Source: Mycobacterium sp. (GTDB lineage Bacteria; Actinomycetota; Actinomycetes; Mycobacteriales; Mycobacteriaceae). Taken from it: a stretch of DNA of 32,830 nt. The position numbers were made by a program, and so were the translations under genes. Below the pieces are notes generated by a model. That model saw only the letters and a program-made list of their open reading frames with translations, searched no databases and was not told the DNA's origin. Positions 22,412 to 30,599 of this stretch are shown here, piece by piece; position 1 is the stretch's first letter, and each line of letters starts with the position of its first letter. The stretch spans positions 1 through 32,830 of the forward strand of contig JAOPVI010000067.1 in NCBI GenBank assembly GCA_025966225.1, read 5' to 3'.

Positions 22412-23173
22412 ATGACGCCCGTGGCCGAGCGTGTCAGTTTCTCCAGCACTACCGGACCCGCGTTGGCCGGCGTCATCGATCTTCCAGTCGGCGAGCTGCG
22501 TGGTTGGGGCGTCTTCGCCCACGGGTTCACGCTCGGCAAGGACTGTCCGGCCGCCAGCAGAATCTCCAAACAGCTCGCCAACGATGGCATCGGCATGCTC
22601 CGCTTCGACAATCTCGGCCTCGGCGATTCCGAGGGGGACTGGGGTGACGGGTCCTTCTCTCACAAGGTCGCCGACACCGTACGGGCGGTGGAGTTCATGA
22701 ACGCCTCGGGTCGCGAAGTGCGCCTACTCGTCGGGCATTCCTTCGGGGGCGCGGCGGCGATCGCTGCCGCCCACGAGTGTGTGACCGTGGAAGCGGTGGT
22801 CAGCATCGGGGCGCCGTACGACCCGTCCCACGTCGAGCACAACTACGACGCTCTGGTGAAGCGCATCGAATCCGACGGCGAGGCCCCGTTCCTCATCGGC
22901 GGCAAGGCGCTGGTGCTCAAACGGCATTTCATCGAGGACGTCCGCGCTGCGGATCTGAAGGAGCGCATTCGCACACTGCGGCGCGCGCTGCTCGTCATGC
23001 ATTCGCCGACCGACAACACCGTTGGCATCGCCAATGCCAGCGAGATCTTCCGCACCGCCAGGCACCCGCGGAGCTTCGTCTCGCTCGAAGGCGCGGACCA
23101 CCTGCTCAACGGCAAGAATCAGGCCGCGCGGGCGGCCCGCATCATCAGCGCATGGGCGGACCCGTATCTGTGA
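22412..23173 (+). CDS. Alpha/beta hydrolase
   Basis: 253 aa cytoplasmic hydrolase. Nucleophile elbow GHSFGG with Ser110, acid Asp201 (HSPTDNTVG) and His230 (EGADHLLNG) complete the triad. The oxyanion segment is FAHGFTLGKDC. This compact form with ADHLL near the end resembles the hydrolase half of OsmC-linked alpha/beta hydrolases, but no OsmC domain follows. The substrate is unknown. It is followed after 13 bp by the renalase-like gene on the same strand, a probable cotranscript. Confidence 0.88.
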   Translation: MTPVAERVSFSSTTGPALAGVIDLPVGELRGWGVFAHGFTLGKDCPAASRISKQLANDGIGMLRFDNLGLGDSEGDWGDGSFSHKVADTVRAVEFMNASGREVRLLVGHSFGGAAAIAAAHECVTVEAVVSIGAPYDPSHVEHNYDALVKRIESDGEAPFLIGGKALVLKRHFIEDVRAADLKERIRTLRRALLVMHSPTDNTVGIANASEIFRTARHPRSFVSLEGADHLLNGKNQAARAARIISAWADPYL

Positions 23174-23186
23174 TCGAGCACTACCG

Positions 23187-24116
23187 TTGAATCCCCGTGT
23201 CGCCGTAGTCGGTGCAGGTCTGTCAGGAGCATCGTGTGCCAACGCGCTGAGCGCGCGCGGGATCGCAGTCGACCTGATCGACGGCGGCCACACCCCGGGC
23301 GGCCGGATGGCCTCACCCGAATTGCACGGGCGCAGGGTCGACATCGGCGCGGCGTACTTCACGGCCAAGGAAGCCGACTTCGTCGCGACCGTCGCGGGCT
23401 GGGCGGCGCGCGGCCTCGTACGGGAGTGGGCCGACACCTTCGACGTGTTCGGCACCGACGGCCACCACCGCGCGGCTGGCCCGATGCGGTACGCCACGCC
23501 TGACGGGCTGCGGTCACTGGTGCGCGCGGAGCTGATGAACGACACCCACTCGGGTGAACCCATCGGCGCACTCGGAGAGCTGGACCACGATGCGGTCGTG
23601 CTGGCGATGCCCGACCCGCAGGCCGCCCGACTGGCCCCCGACGTCGTCGACTGGGTTGCCTACGAGCCGGTGATCGCAGTCGCTGCGGCCTGGCCGCGGC
23701 GGTGCTGGCCGATCGTCGATGCAGCGTTCGTCAACGACGACCCCGACCTCACCTTCGTCGCCGACGACGGGTCACGCCGCGGCGACGGCGCCGCCGTGTT
23801 GGTAGCCCACACCACCGCGCAGCGGGCGCGCACCCACCTCGAGCACCCCGACGAAGCAGTGGCGCCCATGCTAGAGGCGCTGCGGCGGGTGCTGGACGTC
23901 CCAGCCGACCCGGAGTGGACGCACGCTCACCGCTGGACGTTCGCCAAACCCGTGAACACGCACGGCGACAACGCCTTTGGGCTCACCTTGTACCGCGGTC
24001 GTCCGCTCGGACTGTGCGGCGACTCTTGGTGCCCGTCCGGCGCCCCGCGAATCGAATCGGCCTGGTTGTCGGGACGTCGGCTCGGGACGGCGCTCGCGGA
24101 GCAGTTGGGGTGCTGA
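23187..24116 (+). CDS. Renalase-like FAD-dependent amine oxidase / oxidoreductase
   Basis: 309 aa. N-terminal FAD-binding Rossmann motif VAVVGAGLSGASCANALSAR, then the second flavin motif GGRMASPELHGRRVDIGAAYF, as in renalase-like NAD(P)/FAD proteins. The C-terminus GLCGDSWCPSGAPRIESAWLSG is the matching flavin-contact segment. Start TTG 23187 is chosen because the first beta strand begins two codons later and no ATG or GTG is in frame nearby. Bacterial renalases oxidise alpha-NAD(P)H isomers (repair), which is the best guess here. Ends against the convergent Gln/Pro-rich gene with no gap. Confidence 0.82.
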   Translation: MNPRVAVVGAGLSGASCANALSARGIAVDLIDGGHTPGGRMASPELHGRRVDIGAAYFTAKEADFVATVAGWAARGLVREWADTFDVFGTDGHHRAAGPMRYATPDGLRSLVRAELMNDTHSGEPIGALGELDHDAVVLAMPDPQAARLAPDVVDWVAYEPVIAVAAAWPRRCWPIVDAAFVNDDPDLTFVADDGSRRGDGAAVLVAHTTAQRARTHLEHPDEAVAPMLEALRRVLDVPADPEWTHAHRWTFAKPVNTHGDNAFGLTLYRGRPLGLCGDSWCPSGAPRIESAWLSGRRLGTALAEQLGC

Positions 24117-25007
24117 TCAGAACAGCGGGATCCACAGGCCGAAGTACCAGAACCCGAAGCCTCCGAACGCGGAATTGAATACGGGCACTGCGGCGTAGTC
24201 ACCGTAGTCGAACTGGCCGAAGTCGGTCCGGCCCTGGTTCACGTCACGGGGCGGTCCGTCCCAATGCCGGTTCCAACCCCCGGGAGGAGGCGGGCCGTCC
24301 CAGCCACCCGTAGGCGGCGGGCCATCCCAGTTCGGCGGCGGCCCACCTGGAGGGGGGCCGTCATTCCAGCCGGGACCCCGCTCAGGCGGCGGTGGCGGCG
24401 CTCCGTGATCCGGTGCGCTGAACCCGCGCGGCGCGTCCCTTGGACCGCCCTGTTGATCGTTGCCGCGATCGAACGCACCGCTCGGCGTGAACGGCGGCGG
24501 CCGGGGTCGATCCTTCTGCGTGTCGTCGGGTGCGCTGGTCTGCGGGTTGTCCGACGAATTGCCGTGCTGCGGGTTCTGGTTGTCGTGACCCTGCTGGTCG
24601 TGTGAGGGGTTGCTTTGCGAGCTTGGCGGCGCGTTGTCTTGCGAGGTCTGTGGCGTGTTGCCGCCGTGCTGGTCGTGAGAGGAGTTGCCGCCCTGGGGGT
24701 TCTGAGGGGCGTTGTCTTGCGAACTCGGTGGCGCATTGTCCTGCGAGCTCGGCGGCGCCTTCTCCGGCTGCGGACTCGGCGGGGTATTGCCGCCTTGGTC
24801 CTGCGAAGAATTGCCACGCTGGTGGCTCTGCGAACCGTTGCCCTGCTGCCCGTCGTCAGGCCCTGGACCTGGTTGGCAACTCTGGCTCTGCCCACTGCAT
24901 GGCGGTGCCAACGGCAGGGCCGCTGCGATGCCGGCCATTGCCATCGATCCTGTAACTCCGACACTGGCGGCGATCGCCGCCGCGCCGGCCAGGCGTTTCA
25001 CGTACAT
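24117..25007 (-). CDS. Secreted Gln/Pro/Asn-rich low-complexity protein
   Basis: 296 aa. Residues 1-31 form a Sec signal peptide (VKRLAGAAAIAASVGVTGSMAMAGIAAA core, Ala cleavage region). From 38 to 165 the chain is low complexity with repeated units such as SSQDNAPP, GNSSHDQ and GGNTP. Residues 170-255 are Pro/Gly/Trp-rich (PPPGGW-type repeats). The last 40 residues are ordered and aromatic: FGQFDYGDYAAVPVFNSAFGGFGFWYFG, ending WIPLF. Mycobacteria have several secreted proteins with this type of C-terminus, none with a firm function known to me. AAGGGA lies 11 nt before ATG 25007. A cell-wall or surface role is likely. Confidence 0.75.
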   Translation of the reverse strand: MYVKRLAGAAAIAASVGVTGSMAMAGIAAALPLAPPCSGQSQSCQPGPGPDDGQQGNGSQSHQRGNSSQDQGGNTPPSPQPEKAPPSSQDNAPPSSQDNAPQNPQGGNSSHDQHGGNTPQTSQDNAPPSSQSNPSHDQQGHDNQNPQHGNSSDNPQTSAPDDTQKDRPRPPPFTPSGAFDRGNDQQGGPRDAPRGFSAPDHGAPPPPPERGPGWNDGPPPGGPPPNWDGPPPTGGWDGPPPPGGWNRHWDGPPRDVNQGRTDFGQFDYGDYAAVPVFNSAFGGFGFWYFGLWIPLF

Positions 25008-25057
25008 CGGTTACTGGTTCCCTTCGGTTTGAATGTCAGATCGCGACGCCGCGCGGT

Positions 25058-25118
25058 CGCGAAAGTGCAGTCAGGCAACAGAATTGTGCGAAGAACGTGG
25101 CCTGAGTGCACTCTCGCG
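25058..25118. repeat. Imperfect inverted repeat with 19-bp arms
   Basis: Left arm CGCGAAAGTGCAGTCAGGC (25058-25076) and right arm GCCTGAGTGCACTCTCGCG (25100-25118) pair at 17 of 19 positions across a 23-nt loop. It fills most of the gap between the lipoprotein stop and the Gln/Pro-rich gene start. It may be the lipoprotein terminator (no T-run, as usual in mycobacteria) or a dispersed palindromic repeat. Confidence 0.7.
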
Positions 25119-25145
25119 GACCCGGGCCACGGACGAGGAGCCTCG

Positions 25146-25604
25146 TCAAGGGCAGGCGACGTCCAGCTCGAATGACTTGGTGACCGGTTGCGAGTTGGTC
25201 GTGTCCAGGGTCACGGCGGTGCCCGTGATCTTGTACGAGTTGCCGACCTTGGTCGCCTCCGCGCTGCCCTGGCTCTGCGCAGCGTCGGAATAGCCCATCG
25301 TCGAGCCGTTCGGGCTGCCGAGTCCGACCGCATGAACCGCGGGCGGATCGGTGTTGCTGACGACGGCGCCGACCCCGTTGGTCGGGTCGCCGATGCCGAT
25401 GTTGGTGTTGTCTCCGGCGACGGTGCACGTGGCCGCGCCGGTGACGTTCTGATCTTGGCCGTCGACCACGACCTTCGTCACGATGGGGCTGGCGGCGGTG
25501 CTTCCCGACGGCGAAGAACTCGGCTTCGTACTGCTGGAACAGCCCACCAATCCTGCGACCACCATGGCCGTGCCGACGACCCCCGCCGCCAATGCGCGCT
25601 TCAT
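25146..25604 (-). CDS. LpqH-family (19-kDa antigen-like) lipoprotein
   Basis: 152 aa from ATG 25604, which has AGGAG 7 nt upstream; an earlier in-frame start is rejected. Signal peptide MKRALAAGVVGTAMVVAG with lipobox LVGC, lipidated Cys22, then a Ser/Thr-rich linker. The mature domain has two Cys (GAATCTVAGDN and the C-terminal DVACP) placed to form the disulfide of the LpqH fold, and the GIGDPTNGVGA and SYKITGTAV strands. Surface lipoprotein of the envelope; LpqH-type proteins bind lipids and are TLR2 agonists. Divergent from zwf. Confidence 0.87.
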   Translation of the reverse strand: MKRALAAGVVGTAMVVAGLVGCSSSTKPSSSPSGSTAASPIVTKVVVDGQDQNVTGAATCTVAGDNTNIGIGDPTNGVGAVVSNTDPPAVHAVGLGSPNGSTMGYSDAAQSQGSAEATKVGNSYKITGTAVTLDTTNSQPVTKSFELDVACP

Positions 25605-25851
25605 CACTGCTCTCCTTCTCGTCACTGCCTCACAGCAGACGTCATGCGATTGCCGTCGGGTACCTCTCTAGTTAGCTTTCCTCTTGTGTACCATCGCATT
25701 TGCCGTGAGTTGCCTGGCAGAGGATTCGGTGCCGCCGATCCGCAGGCAAACCCGTTCATCGCTAGCGGTCCCTGTGCCCCGGAATCCTCGCTATGGTCAA
25801 CCAGGGGACCGGACGCCCGGTGCTCGAACGACGCCAGGACGGCAGACTCAC

Positions 25852-27252
25852 ATGACATCAGCGGCCGAACCGGCCACGGCCACAGCGGATCTGTTCGTGA
25901 TCTTCGGAATCACCGGAGACCTCGCGAAGAAGATGACGTTCGGCTCGCTGTACCGGCTCGAGCAGCGGGGGCTGCTGGACTGTCCAATCATCGGGGTCGC
26001 CGCAGAGGAGTTGACGCTCGACGAATTCGTCGGGCGCGCACGCGCCGCCATCGGCGACGCTGGAAACACCATCGACGACAAGGTATTCGATCGGTTCGCG
26101 GCCCGGCTGTCCTACCTGCACGGCGACGTCAACGAGCCCGAGCTGTATCAGCGGCTGGCAGCACAGGTCACCAAGTATCACCAACCGCTCTACTACCTGG
26201 AGATGCCGCCGTCGCTCTTCGGCCCCATCGTCGAGCACCTCGGCGAGGCGAATCTCCTTGCCACGGCCCGGGTAGCGATCGAGAAGCCCTTCGGTCACGA
26301 CCTCGCCTCGGCCCGCGAGCTGAACGCGCGACTGCACGAGGTGCTACGCGAGGAGCAGATCCTGCGGGTCGATCACTTCTTGGGCAAGGAACCGGTCATC
26401 GAACTGCAGTACCTGCGCTTCGCCAATCTGCTGCTCGCACAGATATGGGACCGGACGACCGTGTCGTGCATCCAGATCACGATGGCCGAGGACTTCGGCG
26501 TCGAGGACCGCGGAAAGTTCTACGACGCAGTTGGCGCGTTGCGCGACGTCGTGCAGAACCACCTGCTTCAGGTGCTCGCACTGGTCGCGATGGAGCCGTT
26601 GACCGGCGGGGCGGGCGACGAGTTGCGCGACAAGAAGGCCGAGGTGTTCCGCGCGATGGCGGCCGCCGACCCGCAGCACTGCGTACGCGGGCAGTACGGC
26701 GGCTACGCCGACGTGCCCGGGGTCGCCAAGGGTTCGAGCACCGAGACCTTCGTCGCACTGAAGTTGGAGATCGACAACTGGCGCTGGTCCGGAGTGCCGA
26801 TCTTCGTGCGCGCAGGCAAGGCCCTTGCGAAACGCGTCACCGAGGTTCGACTGATACTGCGCGAAACGCCCCGGCTGGCATTCCTGGCCACGCCCGCACG
26901 AGTCGCAGGCAATCAGCTCGTGTTGCGCATCGACCCCGATCCCGGGCTACGTATACAGCTCGCCGCGCACGGTGAAACCGACTGGCGAACAGTGCATTTG
27001 GAGACCCTGTTCGGAACAGACTTCGGTGAGCCACCGACGCCCTACGAGTTGTTGCTGCACGCCGCGCTGACTGGCGACCAAAGGTACTTCGCCCGCGAGG
27101 ACGCCATCGAAGAGACGTGGCGAATCGTGCAACCCCTGCTCACGACTCCCCCGCCGGTACACGAGTACGAACGCGGGTCGTGGGGCCCCGGCCAAGCCGA
27201 CTCGCTGCTCGACGGACAGCAGCGCTGGCAAAAGCCCTGGCTCGACGACTAG
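25852..27252 (+). CDS. zwf: Glucose-6-phosphate 1-dehydrogenase
   Basis: 466 aa. Oxidises glucose-6-phosphate to 6-phosphogluconolactone with NADP(+), the first step of the pentose phosphate pathway. Cofactor motif FGITGDLAKK (18-27) and the active-site signature RVDHFLGKE with catalytic His175 (172-180) are plain; EKPFGHDL precedes it as in all members. Length is close to the family norm of about 480-510. ATG 25852 directly precedes the first strand. A TATGGT -10-like box at 25792-25797 would give a leader near 48 nt. No opcA, tal or tkt neighbours are present, so it may be a second zwf copy outside the main pentose-phosphate operon. Confidence 0.93.
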   Translation: MTSAAEPATATADLFVIFGITGDLAKKMTFGSLYRLEQRGLLDCPIIGVAAEELTLDEFVGRARAAIGDAGNTIDDKVFDRFAARLSYLHGDVNEPELYQRLAAQVTKYHQPLYYLEMPPSLFGPIVEHLGEANLLATARVAIEKPFGHDLASARELNARLHEVLREEQILRVDHFLGKEPVIELQYLRFANLLLAQIWDRTTVSCIQITMAEDFGVEDRGKFYDAVGALRDVVQNHLLQVLALVAMEPLTGGAGDELRDKKAEVFRAMAAADPQHCVRGQYGGYADVPGVAKGSSTETFVALKLEIDNWRWSGVPIFVRAGKALAKRVTEVRLILRETPRLAFLATPARVAGNQLVLRIDPDPGLRIQLAAHGETDWRTVHLETLFGTDFGEPPTPYELLLHAALTGDQRYFAREDAIEETWRIVQPLLTTPPPVHEYERGSWGPGQADSLLDGQQRWQKPWLDD

Positions 27253-27273
27253 GTCCGCGACTTCGTCGTCGAG
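27241..27273. terminator. Bidirectional hairpin between zwf and the esterase gene
   Basis: CTCGACGAC (27241-27249) and GTCGTCGAG (27265-27273) make a perfect 9-bp stem with a 15-nt loop. It spans the last zwf codons and the tiny gap before the convergent esterase stop at 27274. No T-run. It may serve both strands. Confidence 0.45.
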
Positions 27274-28707
27274 TCAGGCGACCGCATGCACGCGCTTCGC
27301 GATCCACGGCAGTGCGTCGGAGAACGCCCGGGCGGCGAACTGCCAGGTGTGATATCCGGTGTACACGTGCAGTGCGCACCCGATGTCCACGCCGACCGCG
27401 GCGGCGCACAGATCCGGCAGCGCACCCTTCTCCCGGAACTCGTCGTCGTCGTCGTGGCCCCCGAACCCCACGGGCGCCTGCCGCTCCTGAGGGCGGTTGG
27501 GCAGGTTCTTGGACTTGTCGTCCGCGGGCTCACGCGAGTCGTCGAAGTATCCCGCGACACCCGGGTACGGCCCGTGTTTGGCCATCACCGTTCGTGGGTC
27601 GTAGGCATCCCACACCGCGGACTGGCCGCCGTAGAGGCGGTCGATCGTCTGCTGCTTGGTACCCGAATTCGGGCCGCGATCGCCTCCGATGTCTTCGAAC
27701 GTGGTGAACAGCTCGGGGTGCATCACCACGAGGTCGATCGCGCACGTCCCACCTGCGGACCAGCCGACGACGCCCCAGGCGGAGGCGTTCTGCTCGGTGC
27801 CGAACTGAGAAATGACAAAGGGCCGAACGTCTTTCGTCAGGTGGTCAGCCGCATTGCCGCGTGGTCCGTTCACGCACTCGGTGTCGTTGTTGAAGCTTCC
27901 GCTGGAGTCGACGAAGACGAACACCGGCGCGGCGCCGCCGTGTTGCTTGGCGTAGTCATCGATCACGGGAATCGCGTTGCCGGTGCGCATCCAGTTGGTC
28001 GGGTTGCTGAACTCGCCTGCGATCATCATCACCGTCGGCAACTGGGGCGGGGTATCGCCGCTGAACCAGACCGGCGGCAGGTAGACGTACTCGCGCCGAT
28101 GCGCGAACCCGCTGCCATCGTCGGGGATGTCGACCGGAATGACCTTGCCGGTTGTCGGCCGGGTGTTGCGGAGTCCTGGAATGTCTTTGGCGTCGATCTG
28201 ATCGGGAAGTGGGCCTGCGGTCACGTCGCCCCACGCCTTCTGCAACGTCGGGTAATAACCGACCCATTCGTTGAGCACGAGGAGAGCGCAAACCGAGGTG
28301 AGCGGAATCGCCAACAGGGACAGTCCGCGGCGCCACCACCGTGCGCCCCGAAAGCCCAGCACCGCCAAGGCAATCGCGCACGCACACACCGCAGTCCACA
28401 CCCAGAGCGTGAACGGCGCCGGGTCTGACGCCAGCCCTGCGGAATTCATGTAGGTCCGCGCCGCCAGGGCGCCAAGCACGCCGACGCCCACGCTCACCGG
28501 TATCCACGCCAATCGCCACCTGCGGTCCCGCCACCCGATGGCGAAGACCAGCAGGACGATCGTGAGTACCTCGATGCTGACCGGCAGCCATCCACCAAGC
28601 AACGAAATGCCGTGGCCCCATTTGTTGAAGTCCGGATCTGGCAACCTCGGCATGAGTATCGGATCGGGGACAACGGGCACGGTCGGCATCGGTGCAGTCG
28701 GCGGCAC
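27274..28707 (-). CDS. Membrane-anchored esterase (esterase D / antigen-85-like fold)
   Basis: Up to 477 aa from GTG 28707; ATG 28689 or 28653 are also possible because no ribosome site distinguishes them. Four hydrophobic segments lie at about 41-58, 67-83, 100-117 and 128-146, then a hydrolase domain outside or inside the membrane. Nucleophile GWSAGG (Ser317) follows the ASAWGVVGWS strand; His in GYHTWQFAARAF near the end and an Asp between complete a probable triad. The hydrolase resembles the putative-esterase (PF00756) family that includes FrmB and mycolyltransferases. The substrate is unknown; a cell-envelope lipid ester is plausible. 36 bp after the DUF2127-like gene, probable operon. 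Confidence 0.8.
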   Translation of the reverse strand: MPPTAPMPTVPVVPDPILMPRLPDPDFNKWGHGISLLGGWLPVSIEVLTIVLLVFAIGWRDRRWRLAWIPVSVGVGVLGALAARTYMNSAGLASDPAPFTLWVWTAVCACAIALAVLGFRGARWWRRGLSLLAIPLTSVCALLVLNEWVGYYPTLQKAWGDVTAGPLPDQIDAKDIPGLRNTRPTTGKVIPVDIPDDGSGFAHRREYVYLPPVWFSGDTPPQLPTVMMIAGEFSNPTNWMRTGNAIPVIDDYAKQHGGAAPVFVFVDSSGSFNNDTECVNGPRGNAADHLTKDVRPFVISQFGTEQNASAWGVVGWSAGGTCAIDLVVMHPELFTTFEDIGGDRGPNSGTKQQTIDRLYGGQSAVWDAYDPRTVMAKHGPYPGVAGYFDDSREPADDKSKNLPNRPQERQAPVGFGGHDDDDEFREKGALPDLCAAAVGVDIGCALHVYTGYHTWQFAARAFSDALPWIAKRVHAVA

Positions 28708-28743
28708 CCGGTCAGTGTGGGGGGCGATCCTCCGAATGTTCTG

Positions 28744-29520
28744 TCAGGTCCGCGCGGCAGCCTGTTCGATGTCGAGCAGCTGCTCGCCGCGCCGTTCGTC
28801 GTCGTAGGCCTTGCGGCCCCCACGGAGCCCGAACAGCCGCTTCGAGAACAGCAGATAGATCACGGCGGCGACGTTGATGGTGAGCGTCAGCACGCGGGTG
28901 AAGGTGATGCCCTTGAGCAGGTCGTGCACCTCCAACGGCAGGAAGATCGACGTGGCCACCACTGCGAAGTACTCACCCCACCGCTTGAGCAACCACAGTC
29001 CGACACCTTCGACGAGCTCGAGCAGCGCGTACGCGGCCAACGCAAGCGTAAGTAGGGCCAGCGTGGACGGTTTGGTCGCGAGCGCCCGCTCCAGCTCGTG
29101 GATCAAGGTCATTTGATCGACCTTGACGCCGCTGGCCCGCAAGAGCGGCAGGTCGTGGTCGACGGTGGCCTGGATGGCACCCTGCGCGCCGTGGAACCTC
29201 CACACCGCCCAGGCCGCGAATGCGATCAGCAGAGCGCGAATCCAGCGCTCCACCGCGAGCGCTCGCAAGATGATGGCCTGGCGCAACGCCTTTCCTCGCA
29301 GCACCAGCGGCGCATCCTCCGCACGCCCGCGCCCGTGCGGCGGACCCGGGATGAAATCGCCGCACCGCAGGCAGCGCCACACTTCACCCAACCCGGTCGT
29401 CCCGCTGAGTCGGCCGGCGAGTGCGGCGTCGTCGGGCGCGTAGGTGATGTGACCGCGACGCGCACAGGTGCGCAACTCCCACCGGTTGTGACCGTGACTT
29501 CCCCGCATGGTCGTGATCAT
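28744..29520 (-). CDS. DUF2127-like membrane protein with N-terminal Cys motif
   Basis: About 258 aa from ATG 29520 (ATG 29508 also fits); longer frames upstream are Arg-rich and unlikely. A short N-terminal soluble part holds CARRGH and WRCLRCGDFIPG, a Cys/His set that could bind zinc. About four hydrophobic segments follow (for example IRALLIAFAAWAVW, LALLTLALAAYALLELVEGVGLWLL, VLTLTINVAAVIYLLF), in the pattern of the DUF2127 family. The C-terminal tail is charged. Function unknown. Reads into the membrane esterase gene and is divergent from the lipoprotein gene. Confidence 0.7.
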   Translation of the reverse strand: MITTMRGSHGHNRWELRTCARRGHITYAPDDAALAGRLSGTTGLGEVWRCLRCGDFIPGPPHGRGRAEDAPLVLRGKALRQAIILRALAVERWIRALLIAFAAWAVWRFHGAQGAIQATVDHDLPLLRASGVKVDQMTLIHELERALATKPSTLALLTLALAAYALLELVEGVGLWLLKRWGEYFAVVATSIFLPLEVHDLLKGITFTRVLTLTINVAAVIYLLFSKRLFGLRGGRKAYDDERRGEQLLDIEQAAART

Positions 29521-29635
29521 TGCGGCGAGCCGTGGATACGGCAAGCGACTTGGGCGTCGATTGCCCGTTCCTGTAGCTCTGCTGCGCGGTTGATGCGACA
29601 CTCCCGGGTGGCAGCGCAACGAGATCGGAGGGGCT

Positions 29636-30589
29636 CTGAGCAAACTTCGTGCCATCGCAGGCGCCGTCGCAGTGGCGGGGCTGATCCAGGCTTGCTCGCA
29701 CGGCGGCCAGTCTGCCGGAAAGCCGAGCCAGTCAATGCATCCCGCGGCTCTGCTCAGCGGCTCCTACCGCCTCGACTTCGACGCCAAGCAACAGCTCGCC
29801 AACGGGGAGCCGAAAGCGTACGACCCCTTCTCCCGATGGTTCGCGTTTCGGTCGACGTGTACGGCCACGGGTTGCATCGCCACCGGTTCACGCCTGAATG
29901 CCGACGACCCCGACGAACTCGCCGACCCGGCGTTCTCAGTGGTCCTCGACTACGTCGGCGGCGAATGGGTGACGACGTTTCCCACGCATGAGCCGTGCGG
30001 GGACAAGGACACTCCGGTGCTGGTGTCCTGGGCGTTGAAACCCGGCGACGACGCCAGGCTGGCGGGCACCCGCATCGAGTCTTCGGTGACGCCTGGGTGC
30101 GCCTACAACACGCAAATCCCAATCACCGCAACCCGACTCGGTGACGTCGGTTCCTCGATCACGGTGGCCGACCCCGCCGCACAGCCCCCGTTGAAGTGGT
30201 CGACCCCGAACAACCTGTCCGGGCGCTACTCGGGCAAGGTCACCAATCCGACGACGGGCGCCACTCAGACGCGTCCGGTGCAAATCGCGTCCGCGTGTAT
30301 GCGCAACACCGAACAGTGCAGGATGCTGAAGACCGCCACCAAGAACGATGGAACCAAGGTCGTGCAGGCGTTTCACTTCGCCGACGGAAAGTGGTCGACC
30401 GACCTTCACCACGTGTCGAGTTGCGGGGACGGCTCAACTGGCGATGCGAACAGCCACTGGGAGTACCTGATGCCGTCGCGCCCGAAGAATCCCATCGCGA
30501 AAGTGACTGGCACCCAACATCAAGTGAGCACCGGCGCCTGCACGATGACTACGGACTTCGACCTGCTGCTCGCCAGAACCGGGGACTGA
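29636..30589 (+). CDS. Secreted lipoprotein with duplicated domain, apparent CTG start
   Basis: The frame from CTG 29636 encodes LSKLRAIAGAVAVAGLIQAC, a complete lipoprotein signal with Lys/Arg n-region and lipobox I-Q-A-C (Cys20). A GGAGG ribosome site (29627-29631) sits 4 nt before that CTG. The only standard start (GTG 29672) would leave just seven residues before the Cys, too short for export. The mature part, about 297 aa, has two similar halves beginning LLSGSYRLDFD and NLSGRYSGKVTN, each with paired Cys (for example STCTATGCIATG and SACMRNTEQC). Similar modules occur as extracellular domains in mycobacterial secreted or kinase-linked proteins. Function unknown. Convergent with the cutinase gene, 10 bp apart. 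Confidence 0.7.
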   Translation: MSKLRAIAGAVAVAGLIQACSHGGQSAGKPSQSMHPAALLSGSYRLDFDAKQQLANGEPKAYDPFSRWFAFRSTCTATGCIATGSRLNADDPDELADPAFSVVLDYVGGEWVTTFPTHEPCGDKDTPVLVSWALKPGDDARLAGTRIESSVTPGCAYNTQIPITATRLGDVGSSITVADPAAQPPLKWSTPNNLSGRYSGKVTNPTTGATQTRPVQIASACMRNTEQCRMLKTATKNDGTKVVQAFHFADGKWSTDLHHVSSCGDGSTGDANSHWEYLMPSRPKNPIAKVTGTQHQVSTGACTMTTDFDLLLARTGD

Positions 30590-30599
30590 TACTCCACCC

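Noticed and set aside
25644..25699. ATGCGAT / ATCGCAT inverted repeat between the lipoprotein and zwf genes
   Set aside because: Seven-base arms 42 nt apart with no promoter alignment are easily due to chance.
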